Of a stretch of 64,000 bases of DNA, positions 1 to 8,218 are shown one piece after another; the first letter of the stretch is position 1; each line of letters begins with the position of its first letter. The stretch covers positions 25,171 through 89,170 of the forward strand of contig JADLBX010000029.1 in the NCBI GenBank assembly GCA_020847435.1. Direction: 5' to 3'. A program made the position numbers and the translations under genes. This DNA is from Anaerolineales bacterium. GTDB lineage: Bacteria; Chloroflexota; Anaerolineae; Anaerolineales; Villigracilaceae. Under the pieces are notes generated by a model. That model was not told the origin of the DNA. It did no database searches and worked only from the letters and a program-made list of their open reading frames with translations.

Positions 1-1
1 G

Positions 2-109
2 GTGGAGAAACACGAAAACCTCACCGTGCAAATTTTCTCCAGCGACGAACCGGGAAATCTTGTCCGCGCGTTGGGAGGGGAAACGTTGGGGACGGTGATC
101 AGCCAATAG
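2..109 (+). CDS. pyrH: UMP kinase, C-terminal end (partial)
   Basis: Only the last 35 codons are present; the gene enters from the left edge in frame 2 and ends at TAG 107-109. The visible residues include an F-x-x-x-E-P-G-N-L-x-R-A-L-G-G-E-x-L-G-T-V-I pattern. This matches the end of bacterial PyrH, where an N-K-P-G-x-L-x-R segment is followed by G-E-x-x-G-T-x-I and the protein stops a few residues later. PyrH phosphorylates UMP to UDP in pyrimidine nucleotide synthesis. The call rests on a short stretch, so another amino-acid-kinase-fold protein remains possible. Confidence 0.55.
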   Translation: MEKHENLTVQIFSSDEPGNLVRALGGETLGTVISQ

Positions 110-162
110 AAATTGGAAAGTGGAACATTGGAAAATGGGCGTAGAAACAGCACATCTCCCCA

Positions 163-191
163 TTGCCAAAAACAGGAAAAGTTTTGATAAT
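163..191 (+). promoter_or_regulatory. Candidate sigma-70-type promoter for fhs
   Basis: TTGCCA at 163-168 and GATAAT at 186-191 are separated by 17 bases, with a predicted start near 198 and the fhs ATG at 224. An AAGAGGAG ribosome binding site lies at 208-215. Confidence 0.5.
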
Positions 192-223
192 AAGGCAGAA
201 TTCATCCAAGAGGAGCAACCGCC

Positions 224-2206
224 ATGACCAAGAAACCCATCCGGGGGAAGAAATCCAAGCCTGCACGCAAGCCCGTCAAAAAGACCGTCAAGAAGATAAA
301 AGCCCCGTTCGTGCCGACCAAACTCAAGTTGGTGCGACCCGTTCCGTCCAACATTGAGATCGCCCAGGCGGCGAAGATCAAACCCATCCTGCAGATCGCG
401 AAAGAGTTGGGCATCCGCGAGAACGAATTGGAATTGTACGGACCGTATAAAGCGAAGATCAAACTCGAAATCCTCGACCGCCTGAAGAACCGCCCCAACG
501 GAAAATATGTGTGCGTGACCGCCATCACGCCGACCCCGCTCGGCGAAGGCAAAAGCACGACCACCGTCGGCTTGAGTCAGGCGTTGGGCGCGCATCTCGG
601 CAGGCAAGTGGTCACCGCGATCCGCCAGCCTTCGCAGGGTCCCACGTTCGGCATCAAAGGCGGCGCGGCGGGCGGCGGCTATTCGCAGGTTATCCCGATG
701 GAAGATTTCAACCTGCACCTCACCGGCGATAACCACGCCATCACTGCCGCGAACAACCTCGTCGCCGCGGCGCTGGACGTGCGCGTGATGCACGAAAAAC
801 AACAGGACGGGGAAAAGATGTTCAACGCGCTTTGCCCGCCGGATAAAAAAGGCAACCGCAAATTTTCGCCCACCATGCTCCGCCGATTAAAAAAACTCGG
901 CATCCACAAAACCAACCCGAACGATCTGACCGCCGAAGAGCGCATCCGCTTCTCGCGGCTCGATATTGACGAGTCTACGATCACCTGGCGGCGTGTGGTG
1001 GACACGAACGACCGGTTCCTGCGCGAGATTCAAGTGGGGCTTGGCAAAGAAGAAGTGGGCTACGAACACCGTTCCGGCTACGACATCACGGTCGCCTCCG
1101 AGATCATGGCGATCCTCGCGCTGACGACCAGCCTCAAAGATATGCGCGAACGATTCGGCCGCATGGTGGTCGCGACGAGCACACGCGGCGAAGCCGTCAC
1201 CGTGGAAGACCTCGGCGTGGCGGGCGCGGTCACCGTGCTGATGAAGGACGCGATCAAACCGAACCTGATGCAGACCCTCGAAGGCAACGCCGCCACGGTT
1301 CACGCCGGACCTTTTGCCAACATCGCGCATGGCAACAGTTCCATCATCGCCGACATGATCGCCCTCAAACTCGTCGGCAAGGACGGTTTTGTCGTCACCG
1401 AATCCGGCTTCGGCGCGGACATCGGCATGGAAAAATTCTTCAACATCAAGTGCCGCTATTCGGGGCTGACGCCGCAAGTGGTGGTGTTGATCGCCACCGT
1501 GCGCGCGCTCAAAATGCACGGCGGCGGACCGAAAGTGGTGGCTGGCAAACCGCTCGCGCCCGAATATACCGATGAAAATCTCACCTTGCTCAAAGCGGGT
1601 CTGCCCAACCTCGAACGGCACATCCAGAACGCGCGCAAGTTCGGCGTGAACGTGGTGGTGGCGGTCAACTCGTTCGCCAACGACACCCAAGCCGAAGTGG
1701 AACTCATCCGCGACGCCGCGCTGAAGATGGGCGCGATGGACGCGGTCGTGTCCACGCATTGGGCAGACGGCGGCAAAGGCGCGAAGAAATTGGCGGAAGC
1801 GGTGGTGAAAGCCGCCGAGATGCCGAGCGCCTTCAAATTCCTGTACGATGCGAACCGCCCCATCAAGGAAAAGATCGAAACCATCGCCACGCAGGTCTAT
1901 CGCGCCGACGGCGTGGATTACACGCCCGAAGCTGAAGCGCAGATCGAACGCTACACGCGGCTGGGCTTCGACAAACTGCCGATCTGCATGGCGAAGACGC
2001 ACCTCTCGTTTACGACCGACGCGTCGAAGAAGAACGCGCCGACGGGCTTCCGCATCACGGTGCGCGAGATCCGCGCGAGCGTGGGCGCAGGCTTCCTCTA
2101 CCCCATCCTCGGCGACATGCGCACGATGCCCGGCTTACCCACGCGCCCCGCGTTCTTCGACGTGGATTTGGATTTGAAGACCGGCAAAGTGGTTGGGTTG
2201 TTCTAA
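224..2206 (+). CDS. fhs: Formate--tetrahydrofolate ligase, eukaryotic-like type
   Basis: This 660-residue protein should form 10-formyl-THF from formate, ATP and THF in the cytoplasm, feeding one-carbon metabolism. The nucleotide-binding motif [14 protein letters not shown] lies at residues 103-116, and long blocks such as [20 protein letters not shown] and [10 protein letters not shown] are family hallmarks. Bacterial enzymes are usually about 555 residues. This one has an extra segment ([36 protein letters not shown]) and a C-terminus ending GLF, both typical of the synthetase domain of eukaryotic trifunctional C1-THF synthase. The first 35 residues are Lys-rich and dispensable-looking. The start is supported by a strong AAGAGGAG site eight bases upstream. 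Confidence 0.96.
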   Translation: MTKKPIRGKKSKPARKPVKKTVKKIKAPFVPTKLKLVRPVPSNIEIAQAAKIKPILQIAKELGIRENELELYGPYKAKIKLEILDRLKNRPNGKYVCVTAITPTPLGEGKSTTTVGLSQALGAHLGRQVVTAIRQPSQGPTFGIKGGAAGGGYSQVIPMEDFNLHLTGDNHAITAANNLVAAALDVRVMHEKQQDGEKMFNALCPPDKKGNRKFSPTMLRRLKKLGIHKTNPNDLTAEERIRFSRLDIDESTITWRRVVDTNDRFLREIQVGLGKEEVGYEHRSGYDITVASEIMAILALTTSLKDMRERFGRMVVATSTRGEAVTVEDLGVAGAVTVLMKDAIKPNLMQTLEGNAATVHAGPFANIAHGNSSIIADMIALKLVGKDGFVVTESGFGADIGMEKFFNIKCRYSGLTPQVVVLIATVRALKMHGGGPKVVAGKPLAPEYTDENLTLLKAGLPNLERHIQNARKFGVNVVVAVNSFANDTQAEVELIRDAALKMGAMDAVVSTHWADGGKGAKKLAEAVVKAAEMPSAFKFLYDANRPIKEKIETIATQVYRADGVDYTPEAEAQIERYTRLGFDKLPICMAKTHLSFTTDASKKNAPTGFRITVREIRASVGAGFLYPILGDMRTMPGLPTRPAFFDVDLDLKTGKVVGLF

Positions 2207-2213
2207 TAATACA

Positions 2214-2284
2214 AGCCACAGAGAACACGGAGACACTGAGATTTAATTCTCAAATTCTCTGTGCTCTCTGTGGCTACTTTTTTT
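2214..2284. terminator. Long imperfect hairpin terminator (CACAGAG-type repeat)
   Basis: Arms at about 2214-2233 and 2257-2275 pair over roughly 20 bases with two mismatches (AGCCACAGAGAACACGGAGA against TCTCTGTGCTCTCTGTGGCT). A T-run at 2278-2284 follows on the + strand, so it can terminate fhs. Its right arm touches the stop codon of the convergent leftward gene. A related hairpin occurs at 38418-38511. Confidence 0.65.
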
Positions 2285-3842
2285 CTGAAACCCTGTAAAT
2301 CTCCCCCTCCTCGATCTTGACAATTAATTCCAAGTCGGCGATCTCTTTCAGCAGTTTCGGCGGGACCGCGTTGCGATAAATGCTGTTGGGCAGAATCCAA
2401 ACGATGTAGCCGGGCTTAGCATGGGGCCAACCCGCGTAATTTTTCTCAATTTCGTTCAAATCCATGGTGAACGAACGCGGCATGACTGGCGACTCGCGGC
2501 GCGTGAAGAACCACACGCCGTCCGTGTAATTGCTGTACAGTGTGGCGGAGGGATTCTCCAACGCGATCTTTTGCATCGCTTTGACGATGGGGTTCTCGTG
2601 GAAAGCACGGTTGTTGTACACGTTGTATCCGCTCGCTTCGCCGTTTTCCATCGAAGCCGAAACGTATTTGACCATGCTCCAGCCCGGATAAACCGCAAGC
2701 CAGATGAAGAAAACAACGATTGCCGCTTTTTGTCCTGCCTGCGAGTTGAATTTCAAGTGAGGCAGAACCAGCGTATCCAGCATGACGAACAGGATCACCA
2801 ACACCAGCGAAAGCAGACCAACGTAGTACCGATCCGAGAACAAATCCACGTGGTCTTCGGTGGTGACGGAATACATCAAGCCCAAAATCGTGAGGATGAA
2901 AAAAGTCCACGAGACGAAGGGAAGCGGTTGGAGCATCGTCCGCGCGAAGGATTTCCAATTCTCCCATTTGTTGAGCGCCACAAGGATGACAAGCGCCACA
3001 GCCGCGACGATCCACGGGTTGTCGAAAAGCGGTTGCAGCGCGGGATGATTCGGCAGGAACCAATGCAGAATCTTCGCCAGCGAAAGGCGTAAGTTTTCCA
3101 ACGGATTGACGATCGAGCCGCTGACGCCCCAAAATGAGTTGTATTTCCCAAGGTTGTGAAGCCCGACCCACAAAGCGATGGGAAGGATGGAGAGCGCGCC
3201 GAAGAGCGCCGCTTCACGCATCCCGCGCCACAGTTTTTCACGGTGAGCATACAGGATGAACAATCCGCCGGCGGCGATGAGACTCGCGCCGAGATAACGT
3301 TGCAACGGCGCGAGCGCCGACATGACAGCCATCCACCAAAAGACGCGGCGTGAGCGAGTCTGCAAATAGTCCGCGCTTGCGAGCAGGAAGATCATCGAGA
3401 ATGTGACGAACAACGGCTCGGAGGAGATGTTGGCGTGGATGCGCAGCGCCATGTCGGAGGCGAGGATGAACAAACCGCCGAGATAAATGTACAACGGCTG
3501 GTCGCGGAAGGCATAGACCAACAGCGCGCCATGCAAAAAAATGTTGAACGCGAAGAGGACGATGTTCAGCCAGCCGCCCGCGTAAAGCACGTCCAAGCCG
3601 GTGAGCGCGCTCACGCCCGCGATCGCCAACGGATACAGTGGGGGCCACCACAACAGCGGACGCCCGGTGTGATCGAAGAAGCCTTTGCCGTCCAGCAGGT
3701 TTTGAGCAACGGACAAATATTTCGTCGCGTCCGCCGACACGCCGGGACCGTATTGCGACGTGACCAGCGCGGCGACGAACGCGCCGCCGAGCGAGAGGAG
3801 CGCCAAAAACCGAATGTATCTTCGATCCATTGAAAAATTCAT
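2274..3842 (-). CDS. Multi-pass GT-C type glycosyltransferase (ArnT/GT39-like)
   Basis: This 522-residue integral membrane protein has about ten hydrophobic segments. Its N-terminal helix is followed by a first outer loop containing SADATKYLSVAQNLLDG, the acidic loop pattern (D-A-x-x-Y-x-x-x-A) of polyprenyl-phosphate-sugar dependent GT-C enzymes. WWPPLYPL follows at about residue 65. Such proteins move a sugar from a lipid carrier to an acceptor on the outer face of the membrane. The acceptor here is unknown. The start at 3842 is chosen because a TATAAT lies six bases upstream with no ribosome binding site; Met5 (3830) is an alternative. It is transcribed away from the amidase gene. Confidence 0.75.
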   Translation of the reverse strand: MNFSMDRRYIRFLALLSLGGAFVAALVTSQYGPGVSADATKYLSVAQNLLDGKGFFDHTGRPLLWWPPLYPLAIAGVSALTGLDVLYAGGWLNIVLFAFNIFLHGALLVYAFRDQPLYIYLGGLFILASDMALRIHANISSEPLFVTFSMIFLLASADYLQTRSRRVFWWMAVMSALAPLQRYLGASLIAAGGLFILYAHREKLWRGMREAALFGALSILPIALWVGLHNLGKYNSFWGVSGSIVNPLENLRLSLAKILHWFLPNHPALQPLFDNPWIVAAVALVILVALNKWENWKSFARTMLQPLPFVSWTFFILTILGLMYSVTTEDHVDLFSDRYYVGLLSLVLVILFVMLDTLVLPHLKFNSQAGQKAAIVVFFIWLAVYPGWSMVKYVSASMENGEASGYNVYNNRAFHENPIVKAMQKIALENPSATLYSNYTDGVWFFTRRESPVMPRSFTMDLNEIEKNYAGWPHAKPGYIVWILPNSIYRNAVPPKLLKEIADLELIVKIEEGEIYRVSEKK

Positions 3843-3848
3843 CTTTTC

Positions 3849-3856
3849 ATTATAAT
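3849..3856. promoter_or_regulatory. Palindromic ATTATAAT: shared -10 element of a divergent promoter
   Basis: ATTATAAT is its own reverse complement and reads TATAAT on both strands. The leftward gene starts six bases away (ATG at 3842) and the rightward gene seven bases away (ATG at 3864). This is where a transcript from each -10 would begin, which suggests two leaderless mRNAs. Weak -35 matches sit 15 bases upstream on each side: TTGAAA at 3830-3835 for the + strand, and TTGTGA read on the - strand at 3870-3875. Confidence 0.5.
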
Positions 3857-3863
3857 GGACGAC

Positions 3864-5252
3864 ATGGATTCACAACCTCGCCTCACCATCGCAGATGCGC
3901 TCGCATTGCTCCGCGCGCGCAAACTTTCCGCCGAAGAATTGACGAATGCCTGCCTCGAACGCATCGAGCGCCTCAACCCCGCCCTCAAGGCGTTTATTAC
4001 AGTCAGCGCTAAACCAGCCGCAGTCAGCCAACAAGTGCAGACGAAAGGCGTGACCGCCTCGCTGGCAAATTCCCTGCGCGGCATCCCCATCGCGGTCAAA
4101 GATCTGTTCGACACGGCGGGCATCCGCACCACCGCAGGCTCGAAGTTTTTTGCAGACCATGTCCCGGCGCAAGACGCGTTTGTCGTTGAAAAACTCAAAC
4201 TCGCGGGCGCGAACCTCATCGGCAAGACGAATACGCACGAGATCGCACTCGGCGTGACCGGGGATAACCCGCACTTCGGCACGGCGCGCAACCCGTGGGA
4301 CACCAACCGCATCCCCGGCGGATCGTCCAGCGGGTCGGCAATCGCGGTGGCGACCGGTATGGCGCTGGGCGCGCTCGGCACCGACACGGGCGGTTCGATC
4401 CGCATCCCGGCGGCGTTGTGCGGCGTGGTGGGCTTCAAACCCACCTTCGGGCGCGTCAGCGCGCGCGGCGTCTTCCCCCTGTCGTGGAATCTCGACCACG
4501 TCGGACCCATCGTCCCGTCGGTGAAAGACGCGGCGTTGCTGATGCTGGTCATCTCCGCCTACGACGCGCTCGACCCGGCGTCCATCAAAATGTTGCCCGG
4601 CGATTATCTCGGTCACCTCACCGACGAAATGGACGGCAGGAAGATCGCGTTCGCGGTCGGCGAGTACGTCGAAAGCGCGGATGCGGAAGTTTTGCAGGCG
4701 GCGCTCGAAGCCGCGCGTATCTTCGAGAAAATGGGCTGTCGGATCGAAGAGGTGAACATGGACTGGCTGCGCGAGGCGGCGTTTGCAAATAAAGTGATGA
4801 CCCAAGCCGACGGCGCGGCGGTGCATCGCGACCGTTTGCGCGAACGCCCCGATTGGTTCGGCGAGGACGTGCGGCGCAGGCTCGCCGACGGCGCCAACAC
4901 CACTTCCACCGAGTACGCGCTGGCGCGGCGGACGCAGACCGAAATGCGGAAACGCTTCGAGACGTTCTTCGAATCATACGACTTGCTATTCCTCCCCACC
5001 ACGCCGATACCCGCGCCGACGATTCGCGGACACGACGCGGTCGAACAAGCCGCGCGTTTGACGCGCTTCACCGCGCCGTTCAACCTCACGGGTCTGCCTG
5101 CCTTGTCCATCCCCAGCGGATTCACACGGGACAGGTTGCCCATCGGCTTGCAGATCGTGGCGCGCGCCTGGGCAGACGCGAAAACGCTCAACGCCGGTTA
5201 CGCCTTCGAGCAGGCGACCGAGTGGAAGTATCGAACTCCAACCCTACAATAA
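3864..5252 (+). CDS. Amidase signature family hydrolase (GatA-like)
   Basis: This 462-residue cytoplasmic protein belongs to the amidase signature family, which hydrolyses carboxamides or, as GatA, transamidates tRNA with GatB. The Ser-cisSer-Lys triad is visible: Lys79 in AVKDLF, cis-Ser154 in GGSSSGS and nucleophile Ser178 in TDTGGSIRIP, with the usual 24-residue spacing between the serines. The gene stands alone without gatB or gatC, so a general amidase is more likely than the tRNA amidotransferase. The start at 3864 fits a leaderless transcript; an ATG at 3855 overlaps the -10 element and is less likely. A terminator follows directly. Confidence 0.9.
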   Translation: MDSQPRLTIADALALLRARKLSAEELTNACLERIERLNPALKAFITVSAKPAAVSQQVQTKGVTASLANSLRGIPIAVKDLFDTAGIRTTAGSKFFADHVPAQDAFVVEKLKLAGANLIGKTNTHEIALGVTGDNPHFGTARNPWDTNRIPGGSSSGSAIAVATGMALGALGTDTGGSIRIPAALCGVVGFKPTFGRVSARGVFPLSWNLDHVGPIVPSVKDAALLMLVISAYDALDPASIKMLPGDYLGHLTDEMDGRKIAFAVGEYVESADAEVLQAALEAARIFEKMGCRIEEVNMDWLREAAFANKVMTQADGAAVHRDRLRERPDWFGEDVRRRLADGANTTSTEYALARRTQTEMRKRFETFFESYDLLFLPTTPIPAPTIRGHDAVEQAARLTRFTAPFNLTGLPALSIPSGFTRDRLPIGLQIVARAWADAKTLNAGYAFEQATEWKYRTPTLQ

Positions 5253-5283
5253 CAAACTGCCCCAACATCTGGGGCAGTTTGTT
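5251..5283. terminator. Perfect 13-bp hairpin terminator
   Basis: AACAAACTGCCCC (5251-5263) and GGGGCAGTTTGTT (5271-5283) are perfect inverted repeats around a 7-base loop. It overlaps the amidase stop codon and lies between two convergent genes, so it probably works in both directions. Confidence 0.85.
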
Positions 5284-5307
5284 CCTTGCTGTAAAAAGAT
5301 AGATGAT

Positions 5308-5979
5308 CTATGGGCACGCATCGTAATAATAGGCGTCACCTGGGCGAGTGAAGGAACATGCAGGGCTGTTTGGCATGAACTTATAATTGTAAGTGTTGTA
5401 CCACTCCGGATTCCAGTATTCGATGATATCTCCGTAATTGGCGGGATCCGACTGGCAATTGTCACCTATATAAGACCATGAGCTTCGAGTAGCCAAATCC
5501 AAATCGTACACTCCGTAGCAATATTCCGTCGGTTCCGAGGGTGGTTCTGAAGGTGGTTCCGAAGGCGGTTCCGAAGGCGGTTCTGAAGGCGGTTCTGAAG
5601 GCGGCGCTTCAGCTACTGTCACAGAAATGCCTGAGGGTCTCGGGGTGTAAGGAAGGACATACGTCCAAAAGAGGAGCCCGTTAAAGGTCACCACAACATA
5701 CCCCTGCACCATACGCGAGGTGATACAACGGACCGTTTCCGCATCCTCTTGTGTACAATCGAGAACGTAATCGCCGCCATTGACGACATGCACCGAGCCT
5801 GTCAACCGGGGACCGAAGAACTCACCGGTGACATGAAATACAAAAACCGTGCCGCCGGCATGAGCCTCAGCGGAGACCAGGCTGAGAACGGAACGCGCGG
5901 AGGGCGCGGCAGAAACGACGCCGCTGGACATAATCAACAAAGACAATGCAGCAAAAAACGCGAGCAAATTCTTTTTCAT
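5308..5979 (-). CDS. Secreted protein with Pro-Pro-Ser-Glu repeat linker
   Basis: This 223-residue protein starts at 5979, where AAGGAG stands about ten bases upstream; an in-frame extension upstream has no such support. Residues 1-25 form a Sec signal peptide (KKN, hydrophobic core, cleavage near VSAA-P). An Ig-like or beta-rich region follows at about 35-120, with two Cys that could pair. Next comes a linker of PPSE units and then a Tyr-rich C-terminal region with four Cys. It is probably exported and held in or outside the envelope. I do not recognise the family. It is monocistronic, with the convergent terminator at 5251-5283 downstream. Confidence 0.7.
   Translation of the reverse strand: MKKNLLAFFAALSLLIMSSGVVSAAPSARSVLSLVSAEAHAGGTVFVFHVTGEFFGPRLTGSVHVVNGGDYVLDCTQEDAETVRCITSRMVQGYVVVTFNGLLFWTYVLPYTPRPSGISVTVAEAPPSEPPSEPPSEPPSEPPSEPPSEPTEYCYGVYDLDLATRSSWSYIGDNCQSDPANYGDIIEYWNPEWYNTYNYKFMPNSPACSFTRPGDAYYYDACP
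5531..5602. repeat. Six 12-bp tandem repeats encoding Pro-Pro-Ser-Glu
   Basis: Six copies of GGTTCYGARGGY, read on the + strand, encode the PPSE linker of the leftward secreted protein. Copies differ only at synonymous positions, which suggests selection on the protein and slippage-prone copy number. Confidence 0.9.
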
Positions 5980-6134
5980 CTTTTTTCTACTCCTTGGTAA
6001 ATTCGGCGCCCGGCAACACCGGGTTTCATGCAAACTAGACCTCCCCATTGACGGAAAGTTACACAGGAATTCCACCCTGTCCTGCAAGACGCGCGGCTAG
6101 CGCACTTCCCCGATCGTTGATGCAGACCAAGAAA

Positions 6135-6162
6135 CAAGCCCTCGCTTTTCAGCGAGGGCTTG
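6135..6162. terminator. Hairpin terminator after the SUMF1-like gene
   Basis: CAAGCCCTCGCT (6135-6146) and AGCGAGGGCTTG (6151-6162) form a perfect 12-bp stem with a 4-base loop. It lies just past the stop codon of the leftward gene at 6166. Confidence 0.8.
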
Positions 6163-6165
6163 ACG

Positions 6166-7746
6166 TTATGGGCAGGCAGAGTTCGTGTAAATACATGAAC
6201 AAGTATTTGGACAATACTTCTCCCAAGTCTGACAAGTTACAGGCTGACAAGCATTTTCATCGTCATCGCCCGGCGGTCTGGTTGGGATAATGCAATTCGG
6301 CACGCTCACATCCTTCACCACTGAAACAATGCCCTGCGCGGGGTATGGGACGCAGGCATTCTTCGCCGCCAGATAATACGTCCCCACCGGGCATTGCGGC
6401 AAAGGCACAACCGCATCCTGCCCCGGCGCAGCGGAACAACATTGGCTGACGGGATCATAGTTGAAGCCCGGCAGGCACTGTCCCTGCCCGCCTTGCGAAA
6501 CGCATTGGTTACCTTGTTGTTGAAACCCCGGAGGGCAAGCCGGATTGCCCGGCAACGCCTGCTGGCAGTCGGCTTTGATCGAAACCGTCGTCGAGGACAG
6601 GCAGTTATATTGACCCGGATTACCCGTCGGCGCACAACCGCCCGCATCCACCGCCGCGCCGGGCGGACCGCTGAAATTCACATTCGCCGACCCCACCGTC
6701 TCAACGCACAACGGCACAACTTGAATCCCCACCTTGGGGCAAGTCTCTGAAGGCGCCCCCCCGCCCGCGGAGGCGCCGGGGTTCGCGTCCTGCCCATACA
6801 CCATCAACGCGGTGCAGGTCGGTGCGAAATAGGTCGGGTCTTCCACCACACACCGGAAACCGAGGTCCTCCAGTTGGAGGACCGGGTTGAAGGCGAAGCG
6901 CCGCGCCGATTCGCTCTCGTAGGCTGGGGAGGTGTAACCGCTCGAACGGACGGAGCGCGTACTCCCCAGGTCCGGTCCGAGCGGGTCTTCCGCAGGCGAT
7001 TCCAAATAATAGTTTTTCGCGTACCAATCCGCCACCCATTCGTAGGCGTTGCCTGCCATATCAAGCGCTTCGTAATAACTCTTGCCCGCCGGGTGATCAA
7101 CCACCGAGGTGGTTTCGTATTCGCACGGACCGAAGTTGGCAAGGTCGCAGGCTGGCGACGCATCGCCCCATGGGTAAATATTTCCATCGGGTCCGCGTGC
7201 GGCTTTCTCCCATTCGGCTTCGGTCGGCAAACGTCCATGCACAAACGAACAATACGCCGCGGCTTGATCGTAATTCACGCCGGTCACCGGATGGTTCGCC
7301 TTCAACGGGTCGCCATACCCGGCGTTCTTCCCCGTATTCGGCGGGTTACATTTGCCCAACGCCACACAAAACGCAAATTGCGAATTGGTCACCTTCGCGC
7401 GATACATCCAAAAATCGCTCACGGTCACTTCATGCTCGGGGTTATCGGCGCCGCCATGCCCCATAATGAACGGACCGCCCGGCACCGCCACCAGCACACT
7501 CCCATCCACATACAGGAATTGCGAACCCACCTCCATCGGAGGTCCGCTCAGGTCGGGGATCGGGACCAGGGTTGGAGATTCTACCGGCTGGATGGGTACC
7601 TCCGTGATGACCGGCGGTTCAGTCTCGACGGGCGGCTGGGTCGCGCTCCCCGGCGTTTGCGCGGCGGGGACTACGCCCAAATTACAGCCAGCCAACATCA
7701 GCGCCGCAATACCGAACAGGGAAACGATCAGGTTCAATTTCTTCAT
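6166..7746 (-). CDS. Lipoprotein with formylglycine-enzyme (SUMF1) fold and Cys-rich tail
   Basis: This 526-residue protein starts with a lipoprotein signal peptide ending in the lipobox LAGC (Cys21), then a Thr/Pro-rich linker. Residues of about 75-310 carry FGE-sulfatase-family landmarks: PGGPFIMG, HEVTVSDFWMYRAKVTN, HPVTGVNYDQAAAYC, GRLPTEAEWEKAARG, YPWGD, DMAGNAYEWVADW and LGFRCVV. The segment that holds the copper-binding cysteines of true formylglycine-generating enzymes reads RSSGYTSPAYESESARRFAF here, with no Cys, so oxidase activity is unlikely. About 200 residues follow with more than twenty Cys. It is probably a surface-anchored binding or scaffold protein. Confidence 0.85.
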   Translation of the reverse strand: MKKLNLIVSLFGIAALMLAGCNLGVVPAAQTPGSATQPPVETEPPVITEVPIQPVESPTLVPIPDLSGPPMEVGSQFLYVDGSVLVAVPGGPFIMGHGGADNPEHEVTVSDFWMYRAKVTNSQFAFCVALGKCNPPNTGKNAGYGDPLKANHPVTGVNYDQAAAYCSFVHGRLPTEAEWEKAARGPDGNIYPWGDASPACDLANFGPCEYETTSVVDHPAGKSYYEALDMAGNAYEWVADWYAKNYYLESPAEDPLGPDLGSTRSVRSSGYTSPAYESESARRFAFNPVLQLEDLGFRCVVEDPTYFAPTCTALMVYGQDANPGASAGGGAPSETCPKVGIQVVPLCVETVGSANVNFSGPPGAAVDAGGCAPTGNPGQYNCLSSTTVSIKADCQQALPGNPACPPGFQQQGNQCVSQGGQGQCLPGFNYDPVSQCCSAAPGQDAVVPLPQCPVGTYYLAAKNACVPYPAQGIVSVVKDVSVPNCIIPTRPPGDDDENACQPVTCQTWEKYCPNTCSCIYTNSACP

Positions 7747-8111
7747 GGGAGGACTTCCTTGGCAAAGTGTGAGGTCACGGTCAATCCAATTATCAGCGCT
7801 TCACGAAAGTTCGGGCGACAGTTCGATCCGCTTGGCAAACCGTGCCGCCTGCCTTGACGCAGTGCAACTGCGCCAAGAACCTGTTCTCGTGATCTACTGA
7901 TTATACAAAGCCACCCAAAAACCGAACCCTTACAAATGGGTGATGAACGCACGCGTCGGGCAAGTCAAGCCCCCAGCCCAAATGCAAGTACATTTTGCTC
8001 ACCAGAAATGCTTCAACACAATGAGCGAAATCCGCGACCAAACTTCATCAATTTCTTTGCTTGCAGCGTTAGAAATGGGAGAGTCAAAAAGAGACTATAA
8101 GTCATCTCAAA
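7747..8111. other. Intergenic region, no gene seen
   Basis: No convincing coding region, RNA gene or strong promoter is visible between the start of the SUMF1-like lipoprotein gene and the repeat at 8112. The short reading frames here lack a ribosome binding site and family resemblance. It presumably carries the promoter of the leftward lipoprotein gene. Confidence 0.5.
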
Positions 8112-8208
8112 AAATGTCATACTGAGCGGAGCGAAGCATCTCTACCGTAAAAGTAAGAGACTCTTCGGTCGCAAAAACCGCCCCCTCAGAGCGGCATGAT
8201 GTTTTTTA
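8112..8208. repeat. Imperfect inverted repeat of the TGTCATnCTGAGCG type
   Basis: The left arm (ATGTCATACTGAGCGGAGCG, running on to GAAGCATCTCTAC) and the right arm (AGAGACTCTTCGGTCGC, then CTCAGAGCGGCATGATG and a T-run) form an interrupted inverted repeat. The left arm matches the widespread bacterial repeat TGTCATTCTGAGCGAAGCGAAGAATCT. It lies downstream of the mutase gene and could act as its terminator. Confidence 0.6.
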
Positions 8209-8218
8209 GACAGGTTGA

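Noticed and set aside
887..2002. Long leftward open frame opposite fhs
   Set aside because: It mirrors the fhs codon positions, is rich in His, Arg and Asp as expected of an antisense shadow in GC-rich DNA, and has no family resemblance or ribosome binding site.
3870..4826. Leftward open frame opposite the amidase
   Set aside because: The amidase frame carries the full catalytic triad; the reverse frame is an Arg/Asp-rich shadow.
5531..5602. Possible CRISPR-like repeat
   Set aside because: The 12-base units are directly adjacent without spacers and encode PPSE in frame.
5980..6134. Possible cyclic-di-GMP riboswitch before the secreted protein gene
   Set aside because: There is a small CCCGG/CCGGG hairpin near the ribosome binding site, but the conserved core of that riboswitch class is missing.
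7940..8125. Small rightward frame in the long intergenic region
   Set aside because: It has no ribosome binding site, runs into the dispersed repeat and shows no recognisable protein features.
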